Shown here: piece after piece, positions 32,971 through 42,243 of the stretch
Layout: each line of letters starts with the position of its first letter
Position numbering within the stretch: position 1 is the first letter of the stretch
Assembly: GCA_902799765.1 (NCBI GenBank)
Contig: CADCBZ010000010.1
Location: forward strand, 1 to 64,000
Origin: an uncultured Prevotellaceae bacterium
GTDB taxonomy: Bacteria > Bacteroidota > Bacteroidia > Bacteroidales > Bacteroidaceae
Direction of reading: 5' to 3'
DNA length: 64,000 nucleotides
Notes under the pieces: generated by a model
The model's database searches: none
The model's input: the letters and a program-made list of their open reading frames with translations, nothing else
What the model was told of the DNA's origin: nothing
Translations under genes and position numbers: made by a program

Positions 32971-35900
32971 CTAATCCTTCTTTGGTGGCAACAGAGGATC
33001 TGCTACTACAGATGAATCCATTGTATCATTATTAATAATAATGGCACCGCCTGAGGTTTGAGTATTTCTCACCTTCTGGGTATAATCACTAATGATGTGC
33101 TCCCAGTCTCTGGGCTTCATACCACCATAGCGTTCTCCAAACTTCTCCATGATTTCACGCTGGAGTTCATAGTTTGAGATTTCCCTATCCATCAGAATGC
33201 GATTATACACAAGTTCTCTTACCTCGTTATCATCCTCCACATTATGCAGCCTTCGCAACTGAATAGCCAATGCACCAGTAGTATCGCTAACCATCCTCAC
33301 AATGAGGTCTCGGAAATTCACCTTGAATCCCTCATTCTGCTGATATTCCTTATAGAGCGACATATCTCCCTTGCGCTTCTGGCGAATGATACCATCGATA
33401 ATCTTTGCCATCAAGTCGTCCACAGCCTGCTGGTCAGGGTTACCAACAACAAGGTTCTGATAATCCTCATTTTCTGTCACAGCTTTCGAAATACTCAGCA
33501 ACTTCGCCTTCTGGTCTTCGGGCGTGGCTTCCCATCCCTTAAACCATCTTTCATTAAACTCTGCTAAGATCTTATCCAGAGGATCCTTGTCGTCATCATC
33601 ATCGCCAGCATTCACCATCACTGGTTTATTGGGATTCAGAGTTGCTTCTCCTGCATCCAAGCCAATAGTTTCATTCAGTGCTGTGCGACGCAGGCCATAG
33701 GTGTTCAGGTCGATATTATCAAGCAAGTCCTTGATATCCTCACCTGTACTATCTACATGCAAGTCAGGAATCAGATAGCGCAGATACCAGAATAGTTTCT
33801 CCCAATCCAGCACCTCATAATCGATGATGGCAGCCACACGCGAATAGACTCTTACAAACTGTTTACACTTCATCTTGAAATCGGCTTTGCCATTCTCTGG
33901 CCACTCTATCTCATGGTCGAATCGTTCGACAGCAGTATCCAAGATCGGCGCCCATTGGTCAGCCTCTGCCCCTTGGATATAAAGTGCAGAGAACTCATAC
34001 ACCTCTTCCATATCGAACACGCCAATCTGCAAGAGCGTTGTTTTCAACTGGTGGAGTATGTTCACATCCGTCGGCCCAGCAAGTGTTGTCTCAGTAAAGA
34101 AGGGGTCAAAGGCTTCCTTGATACCATCAGTGGTGTTATAGAAGTCCATGATGAAGAGATCTTCACTCACTTTTTTCAGTTCTGGAGCAGAACGGTTCAG
34201 GCGTGATAAAGCCTGCACAGCCAAAACACCATCCAAAGGTTTGTCTATATACATCGCACAAAGCTTTGGCTGATCAAAGCCTGTCAGATATTTATTGGCC
34301 ACAACCAGGATACGGTTCTCGTCTTTTTCAAATTCCTCAGCGGTTTTCGACTCTGGGAAACCATTCATTTCAGACTCCGTATAGTCCCTTCCATTGATGG
34401 TCTTTGAACCTGAGAAAGCTATCAGAATGCCATATGGCAGTTTTTTCTCTTTGGCTATATCCTGCAAAGCCTGATAATAGGTGATGGCACATTCGATATC
34501 CTTCGTCACCACCATAGCCTTAGCTTGGCCCATCAGTTTATGGTTACGGAAAATCTTTGCATCAAAATGATCCAGCATCACCTCTGCCTTTGCCCTGATG
34601 GTTTTAGGATCACGCTCCACCACCCTACGCAACATCTTCTGAGCTTTCTCGTTGTTGTATTGTGGATTCTCCTCAATACTCTTTGTCAGTTCATAATAAC
34701 TCTTATAGGTGGTGTAGTTGGATAGCACATTCAGGATAAAGCCTTCCTCTATGGCCTGCTTCATACTATACAGGTGGTAAGGATAGTATTTCCCATCGCT
34801 ATGCTGGGTACCAAAGCGTTCCAAGGTTTCTTTCTTTGGTGTGGCTGTAAAGGCGAAATACGAGCAGTTAGAGCTCATCTTTCTTTCCTTCATCAGTTTC
34901 AGGATCAGATCGTCAGTATCCTCAATTTCATCATCATTCTTTTGAGTAGCCTTATTCACGCTGTCTGCAGCGATACCACTTTGAGAGCTATGCGCCTCAT
35001 CAATAATGATGGCAAAGTTCTTGTTACTTACATCGCTGATGGCATTACACATAAACGGAAACTTCTGTATCGTGGTAATAATGATTCGTTTCCCCTGTTC
35101 AATAGCCTGTTTCAGTCCTGTCTTATTTGAATTACTGCCAGAATCTGCACAATCAGCATGGGCAATAATCTTGTCGCTCTGTCCGAACGCCTTGATGTTA
35201 TCCGTAATCTGCTTGTCAAGCAGTTTGCGATCCGTTACCACAATCACAGAGTCAAACAGTGCCAGGTTCGTAGCCTTTGCCCTCAGGGCATCCATCGACT
35301 TAGGACAGGTCTTGATCAACTTAAAAGCCAGCCATGTCAACGAGTTAGATTTTCCAGAACCTGCAGAGTGTTCTATCAGATAGGTCTTGCCAACGCCAAC
35401 CTCTGCCACATCATCCTCCAACTTGGTCACTACGTCCAACTGATGATAACGAGGGAATATCAGTTTCTTGGCATTCTTCATGATGTGGGGCACCTTCTTC
35501 TGGGTCTTAGCTTCCCCATAATCAAAGAGCACATAGTTCATGATGATATCCGCCACCGTATCTTTCTGCAGCACATGTTCCCAAAGATACGACGTCTTAT
35601 AACCACCATCAGGATTCACAGGGTTTCCTGCACCTTGTCCGTTGGGCAGTCCCTTATTAAAGGGCATGAAATAGGTCTTATCAAGTGCCAGCTTGGTGGT
35701 AAAGAGCACATCATTCTTATCTACTGCAAAGTGAGCCAGACATCTGCCAAAGCTCAACAGCGTATCTTTTGGATTTCTGTCTTTTTCGTATTGCTTCTTT
35801 CCATTGTATTTGGCAGTTTGCCCAGTCCATGGGTTCTTCAACTCAAAAGTAAAGAGAGGGATGCCGTTCACATAGAGCACCATATCAATCTCCTCACCAG

Positions 35901-36357
35901 GTTTCAAAACCGAATAAGTCTGTTGGCGTGTGAGCGAGAACTGGTTCTGGCTGTACTTCACATGCGAAAGCGTGCTGTCAGCAGGTGATGGCTTGGGAAA
36001 GAAGAGTTTCAGCTTCATATTATTCACCTCAAAGCCTTCTCTTAGCACCTTTATCACGCCAAAGGTTTCGATCTCCTTTGAGAGTAACTTCGTCACCTCC
36101 GTCTTGATGTCAGAGCCAGTATATTTCTCCAGCTCCTCTTTCTGGGTGGTTTCGAGGAACGACCAGAGCCTGCGCATATCCACAGCCCACTTCTTATCCA
36201 GATCCTTGGGCAAGCCCCAATAATACTGTTGGGGTCCAGGCTGCTGAGCATCCACATCCGTCAGCCCTGCCGCCTCGCGCTCTTCCTTTGTTGAACCTAC
36301 GAGTGCCCGCTCTATCAGCCACTCAAAAGCCTGTTCGTTCGTCTTACTCAAAGTCAT
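32971..36357 (-). CDS. hsdR: Type I restriction enzyme, R subunit
   Basis: 1128 residues, typical for HsdR. The N-terminal nuclease region (about 50-250) includes VLYVNGIPLFTFELKNPWTG, the E-x-K end of the PD-(D/E)XK site. The translocase has Walker A HSAGSGKSNS and DEAH box IIDEAHSSQSG, followed by helicase motifs FTATPKKETL and YLTGFDQPKLCAMYIDKPL. It translocates and cleaves unmodified DNA together with HsdM and HsdS. Last gene of the minus-strand operon starting at hsdM, 19 nt after fic. Confidence 0.96.
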   Translation of the reverse strand: MTLSKTNEQAFEWLIERALVGSTKEEREAAGLTDVDAQQPGPQQYYWGLPKDLDKKWAVDMRRLWSFLETTQKEELEKYTGSDIKTEVTKLLSKEIETFGVIKVLREGFEVNNMKLKLFFPKPSPADSTLSHVKYSQNQFSLTRQQTYSVLKPGEEIDMVLYVNGIPLFTFELKNPWTGQTAKYNGKKQYEKDRNPKDTLLSFGRCLAHFAVDKNDVLFTTKLALDKTYFMPFNKGLPNGQGAGNPVNPDGGYKTSYLWEHVLQKDTVADIIMNYVLFDYGEAKTQKKVPHIMKNAKKLIFPRYHQLDVVTKLEDDVAEVGVGKTYLIEHSAGSGKSNSLTWLAFKLIKTCPKSMDALRAKATNLALFDSVIVVTDRKLLDKQITDNIKAFGQSDKIIAHADCADSGSNSNKTGLKQAIEQGKRIIITTIQKFPFMCNAISDVSNKNFAIIIDEAHSSQSGIAADSVNKATQKNDDEIEDTDDLILKLMKERKMSSNCSYFAFTATPKKETLERFGTQHSDGKYYPYHLYSMKQAIEEGFILNVLSNYTTYKSYYELTKSIEENPQYNNEKAQKMLRRVVERDPKTIRAKAEVMLDHFDAKIFRNHKLMGQAKAMVVTKDIECAITYYQALQDIAKEKKLPYGILIAFSGSKTINGRDYTESEMNGFPESKTAEEFEKDENRILVVANKYLTGFDQPKLCAMYIDKPLDGVLAVQALSRLNRSAPELKKVSEDLFIMDFYNTTDGIKEAFDPFFTETTLAGPTDVNILHQLKTTLLQIGVFDMEEVYEFSALYIQGAEADQWAPILDTAVERFDHEIEWPENGKADFKMKCKQFVRVYSRVAAIIDYEVLDWEKLFWYLRYLIPDLHVDSTGEDIKDLLDNIDLNTYGLRRTALNETIGLDAGEATLNPNKPVMVNAGDDDDDKDPLDKILAEFNERWFKGWEATPEDQKAKLLSISKAVTENEDYQNLVVGNPDQQAVDDLMAKIIDGIIRQKRKGDMSLYKEYQQNEGFKVNFRDLIVRMVSDTTGALAIQLRRLHNVEDDNEVRELVYNRILMDREISNYELQREIMEKFGERYGGMKPRDWEHIISDYTQKVRNTQTSGGAIIINNDTMDSSVVADPLLPPKKD

Positions 36358-36376
36358 ATCAATTCGTAGTTATTCA

Positions 36377-37543
36377 TTACTTGATGTCATTATACAGTGC
36401 AAGACCCTTTACCGTCAGCAGATATTTCTGACGCGGGTGATGCGGTTTGTCGGGATAGAGCAGATGGATATAACCATCTGTGATGGCAGGGTTAAGATAA
36501 TTGTCGATAAAATTCGGGCGATGTTTCAGGTTCATTCTTTCCATCATCTGTTTCAACGTCAACTGGTCTTTTCCTACTGCCATGACAAGATTCAGAACCT
36601 CTTGCGTTCCTTGGGTAACAAGCGACCTATGGTCGAGCAGTTCGGTAACTTGTTCGGTACTTGTTCGGTGCTTGTTCGGTGCTTGTTCGTTTACTGGCAT
36701 TTTCCATTCCTCAGGCCCGTTTATAAGCATATAACGGTTCTTCAACTCATTGGTTTCGCCAAGCAGCAGGTTACGGAAGAACCTTACCAAAAATAGCGGT
36801 TCTGCATTGATGCCTTTCTGCACGTTGCGATAGTTGGCGCGTACCAGTGCATTGCGGAAGTACCATGAGTAGATATTAAACAAATCGTTGTTAGTGCTGA
36901 ACCCCAATGAACGCAAATACTTGATGGTAAAGATGGCTATAGTGCGCGTATTACCCTCTCTAAAGGGATGAATCTGCCACAAGCCTGCCACAAATTTGGC
37001 AAGATGCTCTATCATCTGGTCTTTGTTCAAGGCAGTATAGTCGAACTGTCGTTCTTGTTCCAGATCGTATTCTATCGTCATGCGCAGATCCTGCCAGCGA
37101 CCATAGAGCACTGAGTCATTTTGCAGCACCCACTCTTTCTTCGAGATGTCGTATTCGCGAAAACGGCCTGCATGCTTGAATACGCCTTCAAAGATGGCAC
37201 GATGAATAGCTGCGAGACCAGCCACGCTATAGGTAAAAGCATCCGTCAGCAAAAGTTTCGATATGTTGCCCGAAACACGGTCTGCCTCCTCTTTGTCTTC
37301 GTCGCCAGCGTCATGAGCCGTCTTTTTTATGTAGTACTGCTTCACCAACTCACGTGCCTCGTCGATGGTGATTTCTCCCTCGATATTTCTGCGTGCCGTT
37401 TCTTGCAGATATTCTGAGGTTTTCAGTCCATCCACAGCCTGCAAGCCTATGGCCACCCGCCAGGCTTCAGCACGCTCCCGTTTCTGAGGCTCACCCTGAC
37501 GGATATACTCGTCGAAGTTGATATATTGCTCTTTTTCGTCCAT
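36377..37543 (-). CDS. Fic-domain protein with C-terminal winged helix
   Basis: 388 residues. The Fic motif HPFREGNTRT (192-201) is intact, so AMP transfer to a protein target is expected; a regulatory inhibitory helix motif is not obvious. The C-terminal ~100 residues (QVTELLDHRSLVTQGTQEVLNLV; LKQMMERMNLKHRPNF) resemble a winged helix. The linker between them is encoded by 11-bp tandem repeats. Fic genes often sit inside type I restriction operons; whether this one modifies HsdR or HsdM is unknown. Confidence 0.92.
   Translation of the reverse strand: MDEKEQYINFDEYIRQGEPQKRERAEAWRVAIGLQAVDGLKTSEYLQETARRNIEGEITIDEARELVKQYYIKKTAHDAGDEDKEEADRVSGNISKLLLTDAFTYSVAGLAAIHRAIFEGVFKHAGRFREYDISKKEWVLQNDSVLYGRWQDLRMTIEYDLEQERQFDYTALNKDQMIEHLAKFVAGLWQIHPFREGNTRTIAIFTIKYLRSLGFSTNNDLFNIYSWYFRNALVRANYRNVQKGINAEPLFLVRFFRNLLLGETNELKNRYMLINGPEEWKMPVNEQAPNKHRTSTEQVTELLDHRSLVTQGTQEVLNLVMAVGKDQLTLKQMMERMNLKHRPNFIDNYLNPAITDGYIHLLYPDKPHHPRQKYLLTVKGLALYNDIK
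36639..36690. repeat. 11-bp tandem repeats within fic
   Basis: Units TTGTTCGGTRC at 36650-36660, 36661-36671 and 36672-36682, with partial copies on both sides. The unit is not a multiple of three, so gain or loss of one copy shifts the reading frame. Confidence 0.88.
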
Positions 37544-37547
37544 AATG

Positions 37548-38855
37548 CTATACTACTTTCACTTTACCTGTTACAACATCATTGATGATTATCTGCTTGC
37601 GCTCCTGAAGGAGGGAGATTTGTTTTTGGCATATTTCTATTGAGTATTGCAAACCTTTGTCTTTCTCATCCAAATAATCTATAATCTTCTTTTGTTCATT
37701 TTCTGGCGGAATCGGCAAGACAAAGTTCTTTAGAGCAGCAGATGTTAATCCTTCTCTATTTCCACCTGTTTGTTGTAGTTCAACCTGTAATTGACAGAAA
37801 TTGGAACGTAAAAGATAATATAGATATTTACTTGAAAAATTGCGTGGCCTAACAATACAAACATGTTGATTAACATTTGCTCTTGGAAATCCTTTTGGCA
37901 CAAAGTGACATCTTCCTATAGAACCACCAGTAATGTTAATTAAAACATCTCCTTCTTTTACTCTTGTATTACCCATCTCTTTATCCATGGCTTCCGTTAT
38001 AAATGCCACATCGTTCAATTTGAAACCCTCAAAATAAACATTTTGACTTCTCAGAAGCATAATCCCTTCATCAACATAGACAGACCCACCTCCTCTTGGG
38101 GTTACGCCACTTCCGACCTTATCAACAATTGTTTTTAACTTTCTTATTTCCCAATGCTCAGGGATGTCGCCTATCCAGTCAATGCCACTGGGTTTCATTT
38201 TGACGTTGGGGTCGAGACCTTTGGTGACAGCGTTGTTGATGATGATTTGCTTGCGCTCATTCAGCAAGTCTATCATCTTTTGCTGCTGGGCTATCGCTTC
38301 GTCTATCTTTGATGTGGCTGCATCGAGATATCCCACCATTGCAATCTGTTCATTTATTGGTGGTAATGAAATTCTGAAATTATTAAAAGATACCTGAGAT
38401 AATTCTTTAAATGTTGTTCCACCACTAAAAGATTCAAAGGTTTCTTTATATATTGATAATAGATAAAAAAGAAAAGTAGAATCTACACCAGATAAAGGAA
38501 CACATGAAAGGCATCCTTGATTAGTACACAAAGGCTGAGTCGCTATAGACAGCTGACCAACAGGTGCTCTTTTAGAGAAAATCACGCTCATTGCTGGTAC
38601 TAATGTGGTAGAGCACGATTTTAATCCTTGAGGAGTTAAAAACCTATCGCCCTCTTTCACATATTTAGTCTCAGTCTTAAAATCAGCGGGAGTTATCCAT
38701 GGGATAATTCCACCCCAATTCTTTTCATTGCTAGAGCTGGGTGTAGCTCCCGCATATGTCTTTGCAATTCGTTTTATGGGCAAAATCTCCCAATGGCTCG
38801 GAATCTCGCCAAGCCATTTCACGCCACTGTCTTTATATGAATCGTATCGTTTCAT
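37548..38855 (-). CDS. hsdS: Type I restriction enzyme, specificity subunit
   Basis: 435 residues with two target-recognition halves, each starting with a typical WLGEIPSHWEILPIKRI / WIGDIPEHWEIRKLKTI block and ending in a conserved helix (IDEAIAQQQKMIDLLNERKQIIINNAVTKG; ISLLQERKQIIINDVVTGK). It sets the DNA sequence recognised by both methylation and cleavage complexes. Both repeats look complete. It overlaps the DUF1016 gene by 4 nt and precedes fic by 4 nt. Confidence 0.95.
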   Translation of the reverse strand: MKRYDSYKDSGVKWLGEIPSHWEILPIKRIAKTYAGATPSSSNEKNWGGIIPWITPADFKTETKYVKEGDRFLTPQGLKSCSTTLVPAMSVIFSKRAPVGQLSIATQPLCTNQGCLSCVPLSGVDSTFLFYLLSIYKETFESFSGGTTFKELSQVSFNNFRISLPPINEQIAMVGYLDAATSKIDEAIAQQQKMIDLLNERKQIIINNAVTKGLDPNVKMKPSGIDWIGDIPEHWEIRKLKTIVDKVGSGVTPRGGGSVYVDEGIMLLRSQNVYFEGFKLNDVAFITEAMDKEMGNTRVKEGDVLINITGGSIGRCHFVPKGFPRANVNQHVCIVRPRNFSSKYLYYLLRSNFCQLQVELQQTGGNREGLTSAALKNFVLPIPPENEQKKIIDYLDEKDKGLQYSIEICQKQISLLQERKQIIINDVVTGKVKVV

Positions 38856-39325
38856 CGCTCTTCGAGGTTTTGGGTCTTTGCAAGAATCTCCATGTGCAGA
38901 GTGAAACCTAAGGCAAAGAAATCCATCAAATCTAAATCGCCCGCCATTGGCTGGCGATTTATGTCCAGGAGTTGCGTCGTGTTGATAACATCTTTATTTT
39001 CAGACGTTTGCATATCGACAGCCGTTGGCTGGCGATTTGTAAGCATACTCCACTGCTCATAAAACTGGCGCATATTCTTGATATTCGAAGGTGAGAATCC
39101 ACGCAGTCCTGGCAACTCCTTCTGTAGTGTCTGGCTGATGGTCTCGATGGCACCTGTTCCCCATGTGCCTTCACGCGAGTTCTCCGACACGAACTTGCCG
39201 ATGCTATAATAGAGAGCCAGTTGTTCTCTGTTTACAAGTTTTGCTGCACGATACTGACTCTCCAATATCGCCTGCTTTATTGTTTTCACAGCAGCCAGCA
39301 TATCTGTTTCTTTATCTTTTGCCAT
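38852..39325 (-). CDS. DUF1016 N-terminal (YhcG-like) fragment protein
   Basis: 157 residues matching only the N-terminal winged-helix part of DUF1016/YhcG proteins (KLVNREQLALYYSIGKFVSEN; GAIETISQTLQKELPGLRGFSPSNIKNMRQFYEQW). The PD-(D/E)XK nuclease half is missing. Two near-identical NRQP segments in the variable C-terminus reflect a direct DNA repeat. Such short forms are often embedded between hsdM and hsdS. It overlaps hsdS by 4 nt and follows hsdM by 1 nt. Confidence 0.85.
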   Translation of the reverse strand: MAKDKETDMLAAVKTIKQAILESQYRAAKLVNREQLALYYSIGKFVSENSREGTWGTGAIETISQTLQKELPGLRGFSPSNIKNMRQFYEQWSMLTNRQPTAVDMQTSENKDVINTTQLLDINRQPMAGDLDLMDFFALGFTLHMEILAKTQNLEER

Positions 39326-39326
39326 G

Positions 39327-41645
39327 TTACACTAAATCAAAGAGTGACTGGATGAAGCCCTGACTCTGCTTGTCGAGTTCGCGAATGTCACGCTCGTTTT
39401 CTTCGAGAGAACGAAGTGGAGCTGGCTTGTAGAAATACTTGTTGAAGGAGATCTCACAACCAATCTTCGTGGGTGGCAGGTTGATCCAGGCATCATCGAC
39501 GTAGGGGCGCACCTCGCGCTGGAAGTATTCGTAGATATCCTCCTTTACAGGAATCTTCTCCGTATCACGCAGGTCGCTGTCAGACTCATACTCTACATAG
39601 CCTTTGCCATCGGGGCTGTAGCCATAGTCGCAGATGCGATCCTCAGGGATGCCATAGATATCCATCAGTTCCTGAATATCCTTGCTATTGGCCTTATGGA
39701 CTTTCTTCACGACAGGTGCCGCCTCTGGATCAGTCTCGCTCATGGCTCGGGCGATGGTCTTCAACTGTGCTGCTGAAGGCTTTTGGGCTATCTGTTTGGC
39801 GGCCTTTTCTATCTTCTCTGCAAAGACGTTGTAATCCATATACACATCGCTGCCAACGGCCTTCATCAGGCTGTGGGCCATCTGCGTCAACTCGCGACGC
39901 GCCTTCCACTCCTTGGCGTTGATGAGTTTGGCTATCTTCTTGTCTGTCATCTTGATCTCATTGTCGTTGAGATATTCCTTGATGGCAGGAACCTCAGCGT
40001 CGAGCCCTTCAAACACCCTGTCGCGATAGGTCTCATAGAGCCACTTTGACATGTCGAGGTCGCTCTTGTCGAAAAGCAGTTCGTCGATCTTCAGCGCATT
40101 AAACTGGCTACGCAGGCGCAAGGGGCGCTCTATGGTGACATTGTAATAACGGAAATCATCATTGTCAAAGAGCTTCGAACTGACCTTCTCTCCCTCCTGC
40201 TCCACAAAGTCCATATAGGTTTTCAGAATGAGGTCCTGATAGTCGGGTGTGATGGTGCAATTGCGAGAGCCTTGATTCTTGCGCAACTTCTCGAATGCTT
40301 GTGAAGCATCGATGAGTTGCACCTTACCCTTACGGTTGGCGGGCTTCTTGTTGGTGAGAATCCAAATATAAGTGGTGATACCCGTGTTGTAGAAGATGTT
40401 GTTGGGCAACTGGATGATGGCATCCACCAAATCATTCTCTATCACATAGCGACGAATATTACTTTCACCACTGCCAGCATCGCCAGTAAACAGACTGGAG
40501 CCATTATGAATAGAGGCAATGCGCGAGCCCTGTGGCTGCTGCTCAAGCGGCTTCATCTTATCGACCATTTCGAGCATGAACAACAACTGGCCATCGGAGG
40601 TGCGAGGCGTACAGTCGAGCACTTCAGACTGACCTGCAAAGTTGGTCAACGAGAGTTCGTATCTGGAATCCAGTAGCGTCTTCTCATGATAAATCTTCTC
40701 CTTATCCGTCTTCCACGACTTGCCATAGGGCGGATTGGTGATCTGATAGCCAAAGGTCTGCCCCTGGAAGTGATCATCTGTAATTGTATTGCCAAGATGC
40801 ATGCCACTGGGATCCACGCCCTTAATAATCAAGTCTGACTTACAGATAGCATAGGTTTCAGGGTTGATTTCTGTACCAGACAATAGGATGGCGCTATCGC
40901 GCACACCCAAATCAAGCAAGAATTCACGGCCCTCTGTCAACATACCACCAGAGCCCTCTGCTGGATCATGCAATGAGATAGTCTTGGGCAGATTGTCCTT
41001 GATGGGCTCGAAAATCAATCTGGCCAAAAGTCGGATGGCATCGCGAGGCGTAAAGTGTTCTCCCGCCTCCTCATTGTTTTCTTCATTAAACCTGCGAAGA
41101 AGCTCTTCGAACACAGTACCCATACCATGATTGGTAAGCGCTGGGAGCATCAGACCATCAGGGTCTTTCTGATCTTGATCAGTGAGGTTGATTCTTGGAT
41201 CTGTTACTCTTTCGATGATTGAGAGCAGACGATCATTATCAGCCAACTTACGGGCCTTGTTGTAATAATCGAAGTTCTTCAGCACATCGCGCACATTCTC
41301 GCTATAGCCATTCAGATACTCTGCAAAGTTATCGTAGAGCAGATCGTTATTATCAGAAGCCTGCGACTTCAGACGATTCAGCGTCCAGCGACTGGTGTTG
41401 AAATAGCTGAGATTGGTGATATCTTTCAGAGCATCCTCATCGATTTCTTCGAGACCCATCTCCTTCTGTTCCTTCAGTTCTTGCTCCACAGCATCTTTTG
41501 TAGGCTCCAGCAAGGCATCCAAGCGACGCAATACCACCATAGGCAAGATGACATCACGATATTGTCCTCGCAGAAAGACGTCTCTCAGCACATCATCCGC
41601 AATATTCCAAATAAGGGATACTATTTGATTATAGTTTGAATCCAT
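39327..41645 (-). CDS. hsdM: Type I restriction enzyme, N6-adenine methyltransferase subunit
   Basis: 772 residues, longer than minimal HsdM because of a C-terminal extension. Motif I HDPAEGSGGML (about 226-236) binds S-adenosylmethionine; motif IV is NPPYGKSW (304-311). The N-terminal HsdM_N helices begin IWNIADDVLRDVFLRGQYRDVILPMVVLRRLD. The protein methylates adenine in the HsdS target. First gene of the operon, behind a full consensus promoter at 41672-41704. Confidence 0.96.
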   Translation of the reverse strand: MDSNYNQIVSLIWNIADDVLRDVFLRGQYRDVILPMVVLRRLDALLEPTKDAVEQELKEQKEMGLEEIDEDALKDITNLSYFNTSRWTLNRLKSQASDNNDLLYDNFAEYLNGYSENVRDVLKNFDYYNKARKLADNDRLLSIIERVTDPRINLTDQDQKDPDGLMLPALTNHGMGTVFEELLRRFNEENNEEAGEHFTPRDAIRLLARLIFEPIKDNLPKTISLHDPAEGSGGMLTEGREFLLDLGVRDSAILLSGTEINPETYAICKSDLIIKGVDPSGMHLGNTITDDHFQGQTFGYQITNPPYGKSWKTDKEKIYHEKTLLDSRYELSLTNFAGQSEVLDCTPRTSDGQLLFMLEMVDKMKPLEQQPQGSRIASIHNGSSLFTGDAGSGESNIRRYVIENDLVDAIIQLPNNIFYNTGITTYIWILTNKKPANRKGKVQLIDASQAFEKLRKNQGSRNCTITPDYQDLILKTYMDFVEQEGEKVSSKLFDNDDFRYYNVTIERPLRLRSQFNALKIDELLFDKSDLDMSKWLYETYRDRVFEGLDAEVPAIKEYLNDNEIKMTDKKIAKLINAKEWKARRELTQMAHSLMKAVGSDVYMDYNVFAEKIEKAAKQIAQKPSAAQLKTIARAMSETDPEAAPVVKKVHKANSKDIQELMDIYGIPEDRICDYGYSPDGKGYVEYESDSDLRDTEKIPVKEDIYEYFQREVRPYVDDAWINLPPTKIGCEISFNKYFYKPAPLRSLEENERDIRELDKQSQGFIQSLFDLV

Positions 41646-41671
41646 TTTTTATTATCTATAGTTTTATAGAT

Positions 41672-41704
41672 GCAAAGTTAACACAAAAAAACGAATTACC
41701 CAAA
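41672..41704 (-). promoter_or_regulatory. Promoter of the type I restriction operon
   Basis: TTTG (41701-41704), 20 nt, TAACTTTGC (41672-41680) on the minus strand, 27 nt upstream of the hsdM ATG. The IS3 element inserted 65 bp further upstream without touching it. Confidence 0.85.
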
Positions 41705-41808
41705 TAAAACTTTAGTTTTATCGGTATTTAACGCAAATATCTCTCATAGAAGTCAGGAAAAGACACGTTGTCTTGTACTGAAATAGGTTGACTCATAGAG
41801 GGCCTTAA

Positions 41809-42243
41809 ATGTTAAATTTTAAAAGGTTAAAAGTTATGAGTAGACTAAGATTCAGTCGCGCTTTGAAGCGCAGTATTTGCATCGAGTACATGCAAAGTGG
41901 CAAGTCACGGAAGGAAATAGCCATGAAATATGACCTTCCAAGTGTTAATTTGCTATCCGCTTGGATACAATCTTGCCTGAGTCCTTTGGAAATTCACGAA
42001 AAATGTGCATCTTTGCAGCCGGTAATCGTTCAAACCGAAGGTGATATGGCAAAGAAGAAGGAAGATACTCCGATGGATGTAGCGGCCATGTCGGCGCTCA
42101 TCGAGGCCCAGAAGAAGCAGATTGCTAGGCTGGAGAAGGACTTGAAGTACAGCCAGGACAAGAACGTGGCGCTTAACGTGCTCATCGACATTGCCGAGGA
42201 GCAGGGCATCAGGATCCGAAAAAAATCTGGGGCCAAGCGGTAG
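41809..42243 (+). CDS. IS3-family OrfA
   Basis: 144 residues. Helix-turn-helix (SRALKRSICIEYMQSGKSRKEIAMKYDLPSVNLLSAWIQ) followed by a leucine-zipper-like coiled coil (ALIEAQKKQIARLEKDLKYSQDKNVALNVLID). This is the DNA-binding and oligomerisation half of IS3 transposases. A start at the internal ATG (MSRLRFSR) is equally plausible. Confidence 0.9.
   Translation: MLNFKRLKVMSRLRFSRALKRSICIEYMQSGKSRKEIAMKYDLPSVNLLSAWIQSCLSPLEIHEKCASLQPVIVQTEGDMAKKKEDTPMDVAAMSALIEAQKKQIARLEKDLKYSQDKNVALNVLIDIAEEQGIRIRKKSGAKR
42219..42225 (+). promoter_or_regulatory. Programmed -1 frameshift site (A7)
   Basis: Seven A residues read as CGA-AAA-AAA in OrfA. Slipping back one base continues as IWGQAVERLSGSLGYTVEYS, which joins OrfB in frame. 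This is the standard IS3-family way of making the OrfAB transposase. Confidence 0.8.

Noticed and set aside
36437-36796. Plus-strand reading frames across the fic gene
   Set aside because: They are shadows caused by the 11-bp repeats and codon bias; no start signals or homology, and they oppose a clear Fic protein.
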